A stretch of 64,000 nucleotides of DNA from Streptomyces hyaluromycini (GCF_002217755.1 NZ_BCFL01000018.1:806001-870000); one strand, 5' to 3'; shown: positions 54,396-63,570, numbered from the stretch's first letter. The notes: generated by a model not told the origin, from the sequence alone. Numbers and translations are program-made.

Positions 54396-55370
54396 ATGAG
54401 CGAACTTTTCGGCACCCTTTCCGACGGCACCGCGGTGCACCGCTGGACGCTGGAGCGGGCGGGGACCCGGGTGCGGGTGCTGTCGTACGGCGGGATCGTG
54501 CAGTCGGTCGAGGTCCCGGACCGGGCCGGGCGGACGGCGGACGTGGTGCTGGGCTTCGCCGGCCTGGACGGCTACCTGGAGAACCCCGGGCCGTACCTCG
54601 GCGCCCTGGTCGGCCGGTACGCCAACCGGATCGCGGGGGCCCGCTTCCCGCTGGACGGCGTGACCTATGCCCTGGAGCCGAACAACGGACCCAACTCCCT
54701 GCACGGCGGCGCCCGTGGCTTCGACAAGCGGGTGTGGGAGGTGGCCGCCGTCGAGCACGGGGTGCGGCTGTCGCGGGTGAGTCCGCACGGGGAGGAGGGG
54801 TTCCCGGGGCGGCTGGAGGTCGCCGTGACGTACACGCTGGACGGCTCGGGCGCGCTGCGCGTCTCCTACGAGGCGGTCACCGACGCGCCGACCGTCGTGA
54901 ACCTCACCAACCACAGCTACTTCAACCTGGCGGGCTCCGGGAACGCGGGCGGCCAGGAGCTGCGGATCGCGGCCTCGCACTACACCCCCGTCGACGGGGA
55001 CCTGATCCCGACGGGGTCGCTTGAGGACGTCTCCGGCTCCCGTTTCGACTTCCGTACGGCCCGCAAGGTCGGCTCCGGCTACGACCACAACCTCGTCCTC
55101 GACAAGGGGGTGACCAAGGCTCCGGTGGAGATCGCCGAGCTGCACGACCCGGCGTCCGGCCGCACCCTCACCGTGGCGACCACCGAACCCGGCATCCAGC
55201 TCTACACCGCCGAGCACCTGTCCGGTCCCTTCGCCCCCGGCGACGGTGTCGCCCTGGAGACCCAGCACTTCCCGGACTCCCCGAACCGCCCCGGGTTCCC
55301 GAGCACGCGGCTGGATCCGGGCGGGAGCTACCGTTCGGAGACGGTGTACGGCTTCGGGGTGCGCGACTGA
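54396..55370 (+). CDS. galM: Aldose 1-epimerase (mutarotase)
   Basis: This encodes 324 residues from ATG 54396. GalM features: NRIAGARFPLDG, NNGPNSLHGGARGFDKRVW (His), VVNLTNHSYFNLAG (His catalytic pair) and ATTEPGIQLYTAEHL near 265 (Glu base). It interconverts alpha and beta sugars such as galactose or glucose. No Leloir gene is adjacent. A 22-bp gap follows the SGNH gene, so the two may be co-transcribed. Confidence 0.92.
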   Translation: MSELFGTLSDGTAVHRWTLERAGTRVRVLSYGGIVQSVEVPDRAGRTADVVLGFAGLDGYLENPGPYLGALVGRYANRIAGARFPLDGVTYALEPNNGPNSLHGGARGFDKRVWEVAAVEHGVRLSRVSPHGEEGFPGRLEVAVTYTLDGSGALRVSYEAVTDAPTVVNLTNHSYFNLAGSGNAGGQELRIAASHYTPVDGDLIPTGSLEDVSGSRFDFRTARKVGSGYDHNLVLDKGVTKAPVEIAELHDPASGRTLTVATTEPGIQLYTAEHLSGPFAPGDGVALETQHFPDSPNRPGFPSTRLDPGGSYRSETVYGFGVRD

Positions 55371-55386
55371 CGCCACCGGCACGCAA

Positions 55387-55420
55387 GCCCCGGTCCAGGG
55401 GTCAGGTCCCGGACCGGGGC
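55387..55420 (+). terminator. Terminator of galM
   Basis: GCCCCGGTCC (55387-55396) pairs with GGACCGGGGC (55411-55420) around a 14-base loop. It follows the galM stop by 17 bases. Confidence 0.8.
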
Positions 55421-55554
55421 TGCTCAAGGGGGACTCGTCCCGGCTCCGACCTTAGCCGTGGCTGTGCGGCGACGGCCGGTCATCGGGCGTCGCGCCGCGA
55501 TCTCGTACGAACCCTTCACAAACGCCCGCGCCCCGTGCCCGGCCGGGCACGGCC

Positions 55555-55938
55555 TCAGCCGGCCACCGCCGCCACGACCTCCACCTCCACCATCGCCTCC
55601 GGCCGGAAGAGGCGCGGCACCTCGAAGGTCATGCTCGTCGGCGGGGTGCCGGTGAGGAACTCCCGGCGCACGGTGCCGTAGTCGGCGAGCCGGGAGATGT
55701 CGGTCAGGTAGGTGCGGATGTTGACGACGTCGGCCAGGGTCGCGCCGTGGGCGCGGAGCAGGGCGGCGAGGCCCTCGAAGACGCCCCGGGTCTGCTCCGC
55801 GAGGGTCGCGCCCGGGGCGATCTGCCCGGAGACGAACAGCAGGGCGCTGCCGTCGGCGTGTTCGACGCGGGCGACCTGGGAGTAGTAGGGGCTCGCGGGC
55901 TGCGGCGCGCCGGCCGGGTTGTCCAGGGTGACCTTCAC
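55555..55938 (-). CDS. Rid-family (RidA/YjgF) protein
   Basis: This encodes 127 residues from GTG 55938. Rid signatures: LLFVSGQIAPGATLAEQTRGVFEGLAAL, ADVVNIRTYLTDI (the conserved Arg) and FEVPRLFRPEAMVEVEVVAAV. Typical RidA removes reactive enamine or imine intermediates; the family Arg is kept here. It is 35 bp downstream of the dehydrogenase and probably co-transcribed with it. Confidence 0.88.
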   Translation of the reverse strand: MKVTLDNPAGAPQPASPYYSQVARVEHADGSALLFVSGQIAPGATLAEQTRGVFEGLAALLRAHGATLADVVNIRTYLTDISRLADYGTVRREFLTGTPPTSMTFEVPRLFRPEAMVEVEVVAAVAG

Positions 55939-55973
55939 AGGGGTCCTTCCGGAGGGGTCATTCAGGGGGTCCT

Positions 55974-56783
55974 TCAGGGGTTCCGGATGCGGGCGGCGGC
56001 CCGGCTGATGTCCGCCTGTGCGAGGGCGGGGTCGTCGGCGGCCCGGCGGTAGTCCGCCAGCACGGCTTCCAGGGCGGGCAGTTCCGTCGTCTTCGTCGCC
56101 AGCACCAGGTCCTTCATGGCGAGGGCGGTGCCGAAGTGCACCCCGTCGGCGAAGGTGCGGGCGACGGCTCCGCCGATCGGGCCGTTCGCGAGGGCGGCGC
56201 GCGCGGTGTCGCCGTCCACGCCGAGGGCGTCGGCGAGCCGCAGCGTCTCGGCCACCAGCGCGACGGCACCGATGACGGACGCGTTGATGACGAGCTTGAG
56301 GGCGGCGGCGGTGCCGAGGGCACCGGTGCGGGTGACCGTGCCCAGGCGGGCCAGGACGTGCTCGACACCGGCCGTGTCACCGCCGGCGAGGATGCCCAGC
56401 TCGCCGGTCGCCGCCCGGTCGGTGCTGCCCATGACCGGCGCGTCGACGAGGGTGACACCGGCATCGAGGCGGGCGGCGAGTTCCCGTACGGCGTCCGGAC
56501 CGACGGTCGACATCTCGATCCAGCGGGCGCCCGGGCGCAGCGCGGGCACGATCTCGCCGGCGACCGCGTCGAGTGCGGCCGGGTCGGCGAGCATCGTGAC
56601 CACCACGTCGGCGTCCCGTACGGCGTCGGCCGGGGCGGCGGCGAGCACGGCGCCCTCGGCGACCAGCGGTTCCGCCTTGGCGGCGGTGCGGTTCCAGACG
56701 GTCAGGGGGTGCCCGGCGGCGAGGAGCCTGCGGGCCATGGGGGCGCCCATGTGTCCGAGGCCGAGAAATGCGATCTGTTCCAT
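55974..56783 (-). CDS. NAD(P)-dependent 3-hydroxyisobutyrate dehydrogenase-family oxidoreductase
   Basis: This encodes 269 residues from ATG 56783. Rossmann loop FLGLGHMGAPMARRLL, NRT at the end of strand 2 (suggests NADP), VDAPVMGSTDRAATGELGIL (substrate-binding), and LKLVINASVIGAVAL with the catalytic Lys near 171. The C-terminal helical domain is as in imine reductases and 3-HIBDH relatives. Its substrate is unknown. It is divergent from the LysR gene with the two start codons about 50 bp apart, so LysR probably controls it. Confidence 0.9.
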   Translation of the reverse strand: MEQIAFLGLGHMGAPMARRLLAAGHPLTVWNRTAAKAEPLVAEGAVLAAAPADAVRDADVVVTMLADPAALDAVAGEIVPALRPGARWIEMSTVGPDAVRELAARLDAGVTLVDAPVMGSTDRAATGELGILAGGDTAGVEHVLARLGTVTRTGALGTAAALKLVINASVIGAVALVAETLRLADALGVDGDTARAALANGPIGGAVARTFADGVHFGTALAMKDLVLATKTTELPALEAVLADYRRAADDPALAQADISRAAARIRNP

Positions 56784-56832
56784 ACCGTCGACGCTAGGCG
56801 GGGGCGAGCGATGCGACAAGCGAATGTCTAGC

Positions 56833-57897
56833 ATGGAAGACATGCCGAATCAGCATCCCAAAGCTCCCGCAGGGTCCGCCGGGTCCGCAGGGTCCGCAGG
56901 GTCCGCAGGGTCCGCAGGCCCCGCAGGGTCCGCCGGGGTGGTCGCCGCGCCGCCCGCCGTCGGCCTCCCCGACGTCTCCACCGTCTGGCTGCGCGTGTTC
57001 CTGGACGTCGCCCGGCACGGTTCGTTCACCGTGGCCGCGCGGACGCTCGGGTGGACGCAGTCGGCCGTGTCCCGGCAGATCTCCTCGCTGGAGGCGGCGC
57101 TGGGCGGCGGCCCGCTCTTCGACCGGCTGCCGCGCGGGGTACGGCTCACGGAGGCCGGGCGGGTGCTCGTCCCGCACGCCGAGGCCGTCACCGAGGCACT
57201 GCACGGCGCCGCCCGTGAGCTGACCGAGCTGCGTGAGGTGGCGGGCGGGCGGCTGCGGTTCGGGGCGTTCGCCACGGCCGACGCGGCGCTGGTGCCGCAG
57301 GCCCTGGCCGCGTTCCGCGCCCGGCACCCCGGCGTGCGGCTGACCCGCGAGGAGGGGATCACGCCCGGGCTCCTGAACCGTCTGGACTCCGGCCACCTGG
57401 ACCTCGCCGTCGTCTCGACCACGGGCCGCACCCCGCTGGAGCCGTACGAACTCCACCATCTCCTCGACGAGTCGCTGTACGTCGCCGTCCCCGCCGGCCA
57501 CCCCCTGGCGGGCGCCACCGGCCCGGTCCGGCTCGGCCGGCTCGCCGACGACGACTGGATCTCCGGCAGCTCCCGCCCCGAGGGCACCCTCCTGGACGCG
57601 GCCCTGCGCCAGGGTTTCCGCCCGCAGGTGACCCACGTCGTCGGCGAGTGGACCGCCAAGCTGGGCTACGTCGCCGCGGGCCTCGGCGTGACCCTGGTCC
57701 CGGCGCTCGCCGCCGCGTCCGTACGCCAGGACGTCGCCCTGCTGCCGGTGCTCGACGAGGGCGCCCCGGCCCGCGCGGTGTACGCGGCCACGGCTCGCGG
57801 CCGGTCCATGGCCCCGGCCGCGGCGGCCTTCCTCGGGGCACTGCGGGAGGCGGCCGCCCGCATCCCGCGCTGGGGCCCCGGGGGCACCATGGCGTAG
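56833..57897 (+). CDS. LysR-family transcriptional regulator with repetitive N-terminal leader
   Basis: This encodes 354 residues from ATG 56833; ATG 56842 is also possible. Residues about 13-40 are a Gly-Ser-Ala/Pro repeat encoded by nine-base tandem repeats. The LysR winged helix follows: STVWLRVFLDVARHGSFTVA and ARTLGWTQSAVSRQISSLEA near 65-95. The effector domain (about 140-345) is the usual two-lobe fold. It is divergent from the 3-HIBDH-like gene and probably regulates it. Confidence 0.9.
   Translation: MEDMPNQHPKAPAGSAGSAGSAGSAGSAGPAGSAGVVAAPPAVGLPDVSTVWLRVFLDVARHGSFTVAARTLGWTQSAVSRQISSLEAALGGGPLFDRLPRGVRLTEAGRVLVPHAEAVTEALHGAARELTELREVAGGRLRFGAFATADAALVPQALAAFRARHPGVRLTREEGITPGLLNRLDSGHLDLAVVSTTGRTPLEPYELHHLLDESLYVAVPAGHPLAGATGPVRLGRLADDDWISGSSRPEGTLLDAALRQGFRPQVTHVVGEWTAKLGYVAAGLGVTLVPALAAASVRQDVALLPVLDEGAPARAVYAATARGRSMAPAAAAFLGALREAAARIPRWGPGGTMA
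56866..56938. repeat. Nine-base tandem repeats in the lysR gene
   Basis: About eight copies of GGGTCCGCA/C in tandem (with one GGCCCCGCA variant) encode Gly-Ser-Ala units. The length is a multiple of three, so expansion or contraction changes the linker length but not the frame. Confidence 0.9.
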
Positions 57898-57967
57898 CCC
57901 CGTTCCGTCAGGCGATACTGCGGCCGTCCGGCACCACGCACCCCACTGCGACGGAAGGCCAACTCCC

Positions 57968-59203
57968 TTGAGTTCCCTACGCGTTCGGATCGGCGTCCTC
58001 GGAATCGTGCTGCTGGCCGGGGCGCTCGCGCCCACCGCGGCGCAGGCCGCGGCCGCCCCCTCCCCCACCGTCGAGGAGCAGCGGCTGGACCAGGCGGTGC
58101 CGCAGGAGATACTCCGCCGGTCCGGGTTCGACGACGTGGCACCGGAGTTCGCACGAGCGCTGGAGAGCGCGCACTCCTACGCACAGGCCCGGCGGGTCGT
58201 GGCACGGCAGGGGACGGTGCTGTGGCGGCGGGCCGTGGACCGGGCGCAGGGGCGGGGGCCCACCGGGGGTGATCTGAGCCGGGACGACGACCGGCCGCTG
58301 TACTGGGCGCGGCTCGGGATGACCCGTCAGGTGCGCACCTGGGAGCCGGGGTTCGGGGTGAGCGAGCGGCAGCGGGCGGCCCTGCTGGACGCGCTGGAGC
58401 GGACCTCGCGCGGGCAGACGGACATCCGGTATCCGGGCAAGGGCGTCCGGCGGATCCTCGTCACCGGGTTCGACCCGTTCACGCTGGACCGGGACATCCG
58501 GATCTCCAATCCGTCCGGGGCGAGCGCGCTGGCCCTCGACGAGACGGTGATCGAGACCGACGAGGGGCCCGCACGGGTCGAGACGGCCGTGTTCCCGGTG
58601 CGCTGGGACGACTTCGCGGCGGGCACGGTGGAGCGGACCCTGCGGCCGTACCTGCCGAAGGCGGACCTGTTCGCGACCGTGAGCCAGGGGCGGGTCGGGC
58701 GGTTCGACGTGGAGCGGACGAACGGGGCCTGGCGGGGCGGGTTCCCCGACAACGACAACATCGGCCGTACCGAGACCGTCCCGGTCACCGACCCGGCCTC
58801 GCAGCCCCAGTGGACGACCACCACGCTCCCGTACGCCGCGATCACGGCGGCGGACACGGGGCGTTTCCCGGTGTACGACCACACCGAGGTGACCGAGATC
58901 CCCGCGGGAGGGACCGATCCCGTCGTCCGGGCGGACGGGCCGACCGCCGAGTCGACGGCACGGGCCGGAGGGGGCGGGAACTACCTCTCCAACGAGATCG
59001 CCTACCGGGCCACCCTGCTGCGCGACCGGCTCGGACTGCACGACACGCTGCCCGGCGGGCATGTGCACACGCCGGTGCTGGAGTTCGGTGCCGGGAACAC
59101 CACGGAGGTGACCGACCCGGAGTTCGTGCGGAACCGGGTGGACATCATCGACCAGGTGCGGGCGATCGTGACCGTGGCGGCGGACGCGTCCTTCAGGAGG
59201 TGA
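57968..59203 (+). CDS. Secreted pyroglutamyl-peptidase (C15)-like protein with Ser in place of catalytic Cys
   Basis: This encodes 411 residues from TTG 57968 (GAAGG about 10 bases upstream). A Sec signal peptide ends at AQA near residue 28. An approximately 120-residue helical region precedes a C15-like fold: RRILVTGFDPFTLDR near 155, NPSGASALAL and, near 337-345, GGNYLSNEIAYR where family members have YLCN; so the nucleophile is Ser341. The His motif HVHTPVLEF is kept. Activity is uncertain; it may be a serine variant or a non-enzyme. Confidence 0.75.
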   Translation: MSSLRVRIGVLGIVLLAGALAPTAAQAAAAPSPTVEEQRLDQAVPQEILRRSGFDDVAPEFARALESAHSYAQARRVVARQGTVLWRRAVDRAQGRGPTGGDLSRDDDRPLYWARLGMTRQVRTWEPGFGVSERQRAALLDALERTSRGQTDIRYPGKGVRRILVTGFDPFTLDRDIRISNPSGASALALDETVIETDEGPARVETAVFPVRWDDFAAGTVERTLRPYLPKADLFATVSQGRVGRFDVERTNGAWRGGFPDNDNIGRTETVPVTDPASQPQWTTTTLPYAAITAADTGRFPVYDHTEVTEIPAGGTDPVVRADGPTAESTARAGGGGNYLSNEIAYRATLLRDRLGLHDTLPGGHVHTPVLEFGAGNTTEVTDPEFVRNRVDIIDQVRAIVTVAADASFRR

Positions 59204-59984
59204 CGGGTTCGCCGGTGGTCCGCTCGTCCTCCTCGGCCGTCTCCTCGCCCAGCAGGTCACGGGCGAGGAGGGTGGCGCCCGCGACCGCGCCCGGCATCAG
59301 GAACACCGCGACGAACGGGACCAGGAAGGCCAGGCCCAGCGGGGTGCCGAAGCCCCACACCAGGGTCCTGCGGGAGCGCAGCAGGGCGAGCCGGGCGCGC
59401 AGGTCGACGCCCCGGCGCTGGAGGGCGACGGCGGCGAGTTCCTCGGTGAGGAAGAAGCCGGTCACGAGGAAGCCGATGACGGGTACGACGGTCTGTCCGA
59501 CGAAGGGCAGGAAGCCGAGGGCGAAGAGCAGGACGCCCCAGAGACCGGCGCGGAGCAGGATGCGCAGGCTGTCGCGGGCCGAGATCCACAGCTCGCGCCA
59601 GAACGGCAGCCCGGACTCGGGCGCGGTGCCGTCGGGCGAGACGTCCGCGTCGACCTTCTCGGAGAGGTTCTCGTAGAACGGCTGGCCGATCAGCAGGGTC
59701 ACCGCGGTGAAGGTGAGGACGGCGCCGAGGAGGCCGAGGGCGAACAGGACGGCGGTGAGGAAGCCGCGGAAGAGGCCGAGCCAGGGGCTGGACCAGTCGT
59801 CGGCGAACGGGGTGGCCCAGCCGACGAAGTCCTCCCCCCATATCGCGAGGGCCACCAGGGCCGCCGCGTAGAGGACGAGGGTGATCAGGCCGGGCAGCAG
59901 ACCGAAGCCGAACTGCCTGCCGTGCCGGCCGACCCATCGCTGGCCCTTGAGGAGATATCCGAAACCCGCCCCGAGATCACGCAT
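59193..59984 (-). CDS. EI24/CysZ-like integral membrane protein
   Basis: This encodes 263 residues from ATG 59984 (MRDLGAGFGYLLKGQRW); a longer frame upstream is read from repeat R1. About five helices, including LVLYAAALVALAIWG and the pair near 150-195. EI24-family signatures are LPFVGQTVVPVIGFLVTGFF and RGVDLRARLALLRSRRTLVWGFG. CysZ relatives take up sulfate, but actinobacterial EI24 proteins have no proven role. Its stop overlaps the end of the C15-like gene by 11 bp. Confidence 0.88.
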   Translation of the reverse strand: MRDLGAGFGYLLKGQRWVGRHGRQFGFGLLPGLITLVLYAAALVALAIWGEDFVGWATPFADDWSSPWLGLFRGFLTAVLFALGLLGAVLTFTAVTLLIGQPFYENLSEKVDADVSPDGTAPESGLPFWRELWISARDSLRILLRAGLWGVLLFALGFLPFVGQTVVPVIGFLVTGFFLTEELAAVALQRRGVDLRARLALLRSRRTLVWGFGTPLGLAFLVPFVAVFLMPGAVAGATLLARDLLGEETAEEDERTTGEPVTS

Positions 59985-60000
59985 GGCGAAAACTTTACCG

Positions 60001-60060
60001 GGGGCCGGGCAGCGCCCCGAAGGGGCGCGAGGAACTGCGCGACCGGCCACGACGGCGCCG
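60001..60060. repeat. Dispersed repeat R1, variant copy
   Basis: GGCAGCGCCCCGAAGGGGCG then CGAGGAACTGCGCGACCGGC, lying between the EI24 start and the next minus-strand gene. The core GCGCCCC/GGGGCGC hairpin is kept. Confidence 0.8.
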
Positions 60061-60101
60061 CGGACGGACGACGGGGCATCCCGGCCATGCCGGCGGAGCG
60101 C

Positions 60102-60956
60102 TTACGCCGGCGTCACCGCCACCACCACGCCCCGGTCCGCGGCCGGGCTGACCGCCGCCGACACCCGTACCGCCGTCGCCCGTGCCGTCCGGCCCGCGCG
60201 GGCCGCGGTGGCCAGCAGGACGGGCTGGAGGCGTTCGAGTCCGGTCACGGCGAGTTCCTCGGCGGCGATCAGGGCCGGGCCCGCCGCCCTCGCCGTCCTC
60301 GCCGCCGCCTCCGTCAGGTCGGCCAGCGGCGGCAGCGCGGCCCGGACCACGCCCGCGCCCGCCGTGGCCGCGCGGTCGGCCAGGGCCACCTGGAGGGGCA
60401 TCAGCGGGGCCACGGCCGAGGTGACGGCGTCGGCGATGCGGTGGAGTTCGGGGGCGGAGTCGCGCAGCACCCCGGCCGCCGTGCGCAGCAGCGGGGTGAG
60501 GGCCAGCAGGACGCCCGCCGCCCCGCCCGCGGCCGCCGGCAGCAACGGGGCCAGGGCCTCGGTCAGTTCGCGGAGCGCCGCCGCGAACTCCTCGACGGCC
60601 GGTTGCACCGCGTCCAGCAGCGGCAGCAGACCGTCTCTGAGGGCCGCCAGCAGCGGCTCGCTCACCGGGTGCACGGCCAGCGGGGCACCGCTGGTGCCGA
60701 GCCGGGCGAGGGTCTCGACGATGCGGTAGAAGGCCTCCTGCGCCCCCGGTGCGGCACTCGCCTCGGCCAGCTCCGCGGTGGTACGGCGCAGGACGCGCAG
60801 CAGTTCGGGGGCCGAGCCCGCGCGCGGGTCCAGGGTGTTGACCGCGATCCTCGTGAGGTTCCCGGCGGTGTCCAGGAGCTGGCCGGTGATGTCGGTGGTG
60901 CTGCGGGCCATGCGCAGCACGTCCGCCCTGCCGGGAAGTGAAGGAATCGTCGCCAT
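60102..60956 (-). CDS. Hydrophobic helical hypothetical protein
   Basis: This encodes 284 residues from ATG 60956. Rich in Ala and Leu with long amphipathic helices: DITGQLLDTAGNLTRIAVNTL, PLLDAVQPAVEEFAAALREL and LLPAAAGGAAGVLLALTPLL. It contains no signal peptide and no motif that I recognise. The composition suggests membrane-associated or apolipoprotein-like helices. The reading frame has a clear GC3 bias. Function unknown. Confidence 0.65.
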   Translation of the reverse strand: MATIPSLPGRADVLRMARSTTDITGQLLDTAGNLTRIAVNTLDPRAGSAPELLRVLRRTTAELAEASAAPGAQEAFYRIVETLARLGTSGAPLAVHPVSEPLLAALRDGLLPLLDAVQPAVEEFAAALRELTEALAPLLPAAAGGAAGVLLALTPLLRTAAGVLRDSAPELHRIADAVTSAVAPLMPLQVALADRAATAGAGVVRAALPPLADLTEAAARTARAAGPALIAAEELAVTGLERLQPVLLATAARAGRTARATAVRVSAAVSPAADRGVVVAVTPA

Positions 60957-61190
60957 GGGCCGGGCCCTCCGCCGCTGTGGGGTCTGTCCGCGGTGTGTCC
61001 GCCCTCAGCATGCCCCGGTTGAGTCGAACGGGTACATCTCGCCGTACCGATCTCAGGAACCGGCAGAGGAGGTACACGTGCACCCGGCACCGGCCTCTGT
61101 TGCGGGATCGTCCGATGGGGTAGGTCGCCCGGGTGGGTAGGGCGTTGTTCACAGTGGGAGCTGCCCCGGCGGCTCGGTTGAGGAGAACGG

Positions 61191-62348
61191 ATGACGCAGG
61201 AGATCACCGTCCAGGGCACGGTCGCGGAGGGCTTCGAGGCGGTGCGCGAGGAGTTCGCCGCCTTCGTCGCCGGCGAACCGGCCGACTACGAGGGACAGTT
61301 GTGTGCGTTCGTCCGCGGCCGGCGGGTCGTGGACCTGTGGGCGGGCGAGGGGGCCGGCGGGGACTCCCTGTACGGCGTGTTCTCGTCCACCAAGGGGGCG
61401 GCGCACCTGGTCGTGGCGATGCTGGTGCAGGACGGCACGCTGGAACTGGACCGCAAGGTCACCTACTACTGGCCGGAGTTCGGTGCCGAGGGCAAGGGCA
61501 CGCTGACCCTGCGGGACCTGCTCGCGCACCGGGCGGGCCTGGTCGGCACCGACACCGGGTTCAGCCCGCAGGAGCTGACCGACGACCGGGCGATGGCCGA
61601 ACGCCTCGCCGACCAGCGGCCGTTCTGGCGCCCGGGCACGGCCTTCGGCTACCACGCCCTGGTGATCGGGGCGCTCACCGGCGAGGTGGTACGGCGCGCG
61701 ACCGGCCGTACGCTCCAGGACGTGTACGAGGAGCGGGTCCGGGCACCGTACGGCCTCGACTTCTTCCTGGGGCTGCCGGCCGCCCACGAGCCGCGCTTCC
61801 GCACGACGCAGCCGATGCGGCCGACACCGGAGCAGCAGGCCCTGCTCGGGTCCGCCCCGTCCGGCCCGCAGACCCTTGCGGGGATCGCCTTCAACGCGCA
61901 CTCGGCCGAACCAACGGACCTGGCGGCCCTCCCGAACGTCCGGCTGGTCCGCGCCAAGGGCCCGGCGTCCTTCGGCGGGGTGGCGTCGGCGCGCGGCCTG
62001 GCCGGGATGTACGCGGCCCTGCTCAGTGAGATCGACGGCAAGGCCCCGCTGCTCAAGGAGGACACGGTGGCCGAGTTCGGCCAGTTCCACTCGGTCGGCT
62101 ACGACCTGGTGGCCCGGGTCCACAAGTCGTACGGCCTGGGCTTCCAGGCGACGGCGGACACCTGGCACCCGTTCCTGGGCGCGGGCACGATCGGCCACAG
62201 CGGAGCAGCGGGCTCCCAGGCCTTCGCGGACCCGAGGAGCGGGGTCGCCTACGGCTACACGAGGCGAAGGTTCGCGTTCCCGGGAGGCGCGGCACCGGAG
62301 AACGACCGGCTGGTACTGGCCGTGCACAAGGCAGCGCTGAACTCTTAA
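61191..62348 (+). CDS. Serine hydrolase/esterase of the beta-lactamase superfamily (EstB-like)
   Basis: This encodes 385 residues from ATG 61191, with GAGGAG six bases upstream. Motifs are YGVFSSTKGAAHLVVAML (SxxK, Ser near 67), FGYHALVIGALTGEV (Tyr near 157) and IGHSGAAGSQAFADP (HSG, replacing KTG). It is 385 residues, the length of family VIII carboxylesterases. No signal peptide. It hydrolyses esters or possibly beta-lactams weakly. Confidence 0.9.
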   Translation: MTQEITVQGTVAEGFEAVREEFAAFVAGEPADYEGQLCAFVRGRRVVDLWAGEGAGGDSLYGVFSSTKGAAHLVVAMLVQDGTLELDRKVTYYWPEFGAEGKGTLTLRDLLAHRAGLVGTDTGFSPQELTDDRAMAERLADQRPFWRPGTAFGYHALVIGALTGEVVRRATGRTLQDVYEERVRAPYGLDFFLGLPAAHEPRFRTTQPMRPTPEQQALLGSAPSGPQTLAGIAFNAHSAEPTDLAALPNVRLVRAKGPASFGGVASARGLAGMYAALLSEIDGKAPLLKEDTVAEFGQFHSVGYDLVARVHKSYGLGFQATADTWHPFLGAGTIGHSGAAGSQAFADPRSGVAYGYTRRRFAFPGGAAPENDRLVLAVHKAALNS

Positions 62349-62354
62349 GGAGCG

Positions 62355-62440
62355 CCGCCTGAACGCGCCCCTTCAGGGGCGCGGGGCTGTATAAATTTGC
62401 GGCTCCGCCGCGTGGGCGCGAGCAACCACCCACGACCCGC
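62355..62440. repeat. Dispersed repeat (R1 arm + R3)
   Basis: GCGCCCCTTCAGGGGCGCGG forms a hairpin, then R3 (GCGGCTCCGCCGCGTGGGCG, CGAGCAACC) follows, identical over about 29 bases to the copy at 46782-46810. It lies just past the esterase stop. Confidence 0.85.
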
Positions 62441-62549
62441 ACCCGGCACTGATTCGGCACCCGGCACACGAGAGGCCGCACCCCACGTCCAAGGGTGCGG
62501 CCTCCGCCCTGCACAACGACAGTCGAGGGACCGGCGTCACGCGCTCGCG

Positions 62550-63548
62550 TCAGAGCTTGACGATCATCTTGCCGGTGTTGTCGCCGCGCAGGACCCCGAG
62601 GAACGCCTCCACGTTGTTCTCGATGCCCTCGACGACCGTCTCGCCGTACTTCAGCTGCCCGGAGGCCACCCACGGGCCGACCTCGGCGACGAACTGCGGC
62701 TGCAGGTCGTAGTGGTCGCCGACCAGGAAGCCCTCGATCCGGCCGCGGGTCTGGATGAGACGGGCGAGGTTCTTCGGGCCGGGGACGGGCTCGGTGCTGT
62801 TGTAGACGGAGATCATGCCGCAGACCGCGATCCGGCCGTCCCGGTTCAGCTGGCCGATCGCGGCCTCCAGGTGGTCGCCGCCGACGTTGTCGAAGTAGAC
62901 GTCCACACCGTCCGGCGCGGCGGCGCGGAGCTGCTCGGCGACAGAGCCGTTCTTGTAGTTGAAGGCGGCGTCGAAGCCGTACTCCTCGACCAGCAGCTTG
63001 ACCTTCTCGTCGGAGCCGGCCGAGCCGATCACCCGCGAGGCGCCCTTGAGCTTCGCGATCTGGCCGACCTGGCTGCCGACCGCGCCGGCCGCGCCGGAGA
63101 CGAAGACGGAGTCGCCCTCCTTGAAGGAGGCGGTGCGCAGCAGGCCCGCGTAGGCGGTGAGGCCGGTCATGCCGAGGACGCCGAGGTACGTCGACAGGGG
63201 CGCGGCCGCCGCGTCGACCTTGACGGCGTTCTTCGCGTCCACGACCGCGAACTCGCGCCAGCCGAAGAAGTGCAGGACGTGGTCGCCGGCCGAGATGCCC
63301 TCGGCGTTCGACTCGACGACCTCGCCGACCGCGCCGCCCTGCATGACCTTGCCCAGCTCGAAGGGGGCGACGTACGACTTCGCGGCACTCATCCGGCCCC
63401 GCATGTACGGGTCGACGGAGAGGTACTTGTTCCGCACCAGCACCTGCCCCTCACCCGGCGTGGGGACCTCCGCCTCGACCAGGGCGAAGTCCTCGGGCTT
63501 CGGCCAGCCGACGGGACGGCTCTGGAGGTGCCACTCGCGGTTGATCAT
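62550..63548 (-). CDS. NADP-dependent medium-chain oxidoreductase (zinc-independent, PTGR/CurA-type)
   Basis: This encodes 332 residues; ATG 63548 follows GGAAAGG by 8 bases. The N-terminus REWHLQSRPVGWPKPEDF and the segment SVDPYMRGRMS are signatures of the leukotriene-B4-12-hydroxydehydrogenase/CurA group. The Rossmann loop is SGAAGAVGSQVGQIAKLKGA near 150. No zinc ligands. It reduces double bonds of enones and alkenals with NADPH. It is controlled by the divergent MarR gene and its palindromes. Confidence 0.92.
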   Translation of the reverse strand: MINREWHLQSRPVGWPKPEDFALVEAEVPTPGEGQVLVRNKYLSVDPYMRGRMSAAKSYVAPFELGKVMQGGAVGEVVESNAEGISAGDHVLHFFGWREFAVVDAKNAVKVDAAAAPLSTYLGVLGMTGLTAYAGLLRTASFKEGDSVFVSGAAGAVGSQVGQIAKLKGASRVIGSAGSDEKVKLLVEEYGFDAAFNYKNGSVAEQLRAAAPDGVDVYFDNVGGDHLEAAIGQLNRDGRIAVCGMISVYNSTEPVPGPKNLARLIQTRGRIEGFLVGDHYDLQPQFVAEVGPWVASGQLKYGETVVEGIENNVEAFLGVLRGDNTGKMIVKL

Positions 63549-63570
63549 GACATGCGCCTTTCCGAAATAC

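Noticed and set aside
56866..56938. Short tandem repeats considered as a CRISPR array
   Set aside because: Units are nine bases without spacers and lie within a coding frame.
59985..60050. N-terminal extension of the EI24 protein to base 60050
   Set aside because: The added residues translate repeat R1; ATG 59984 gives the normal family start.
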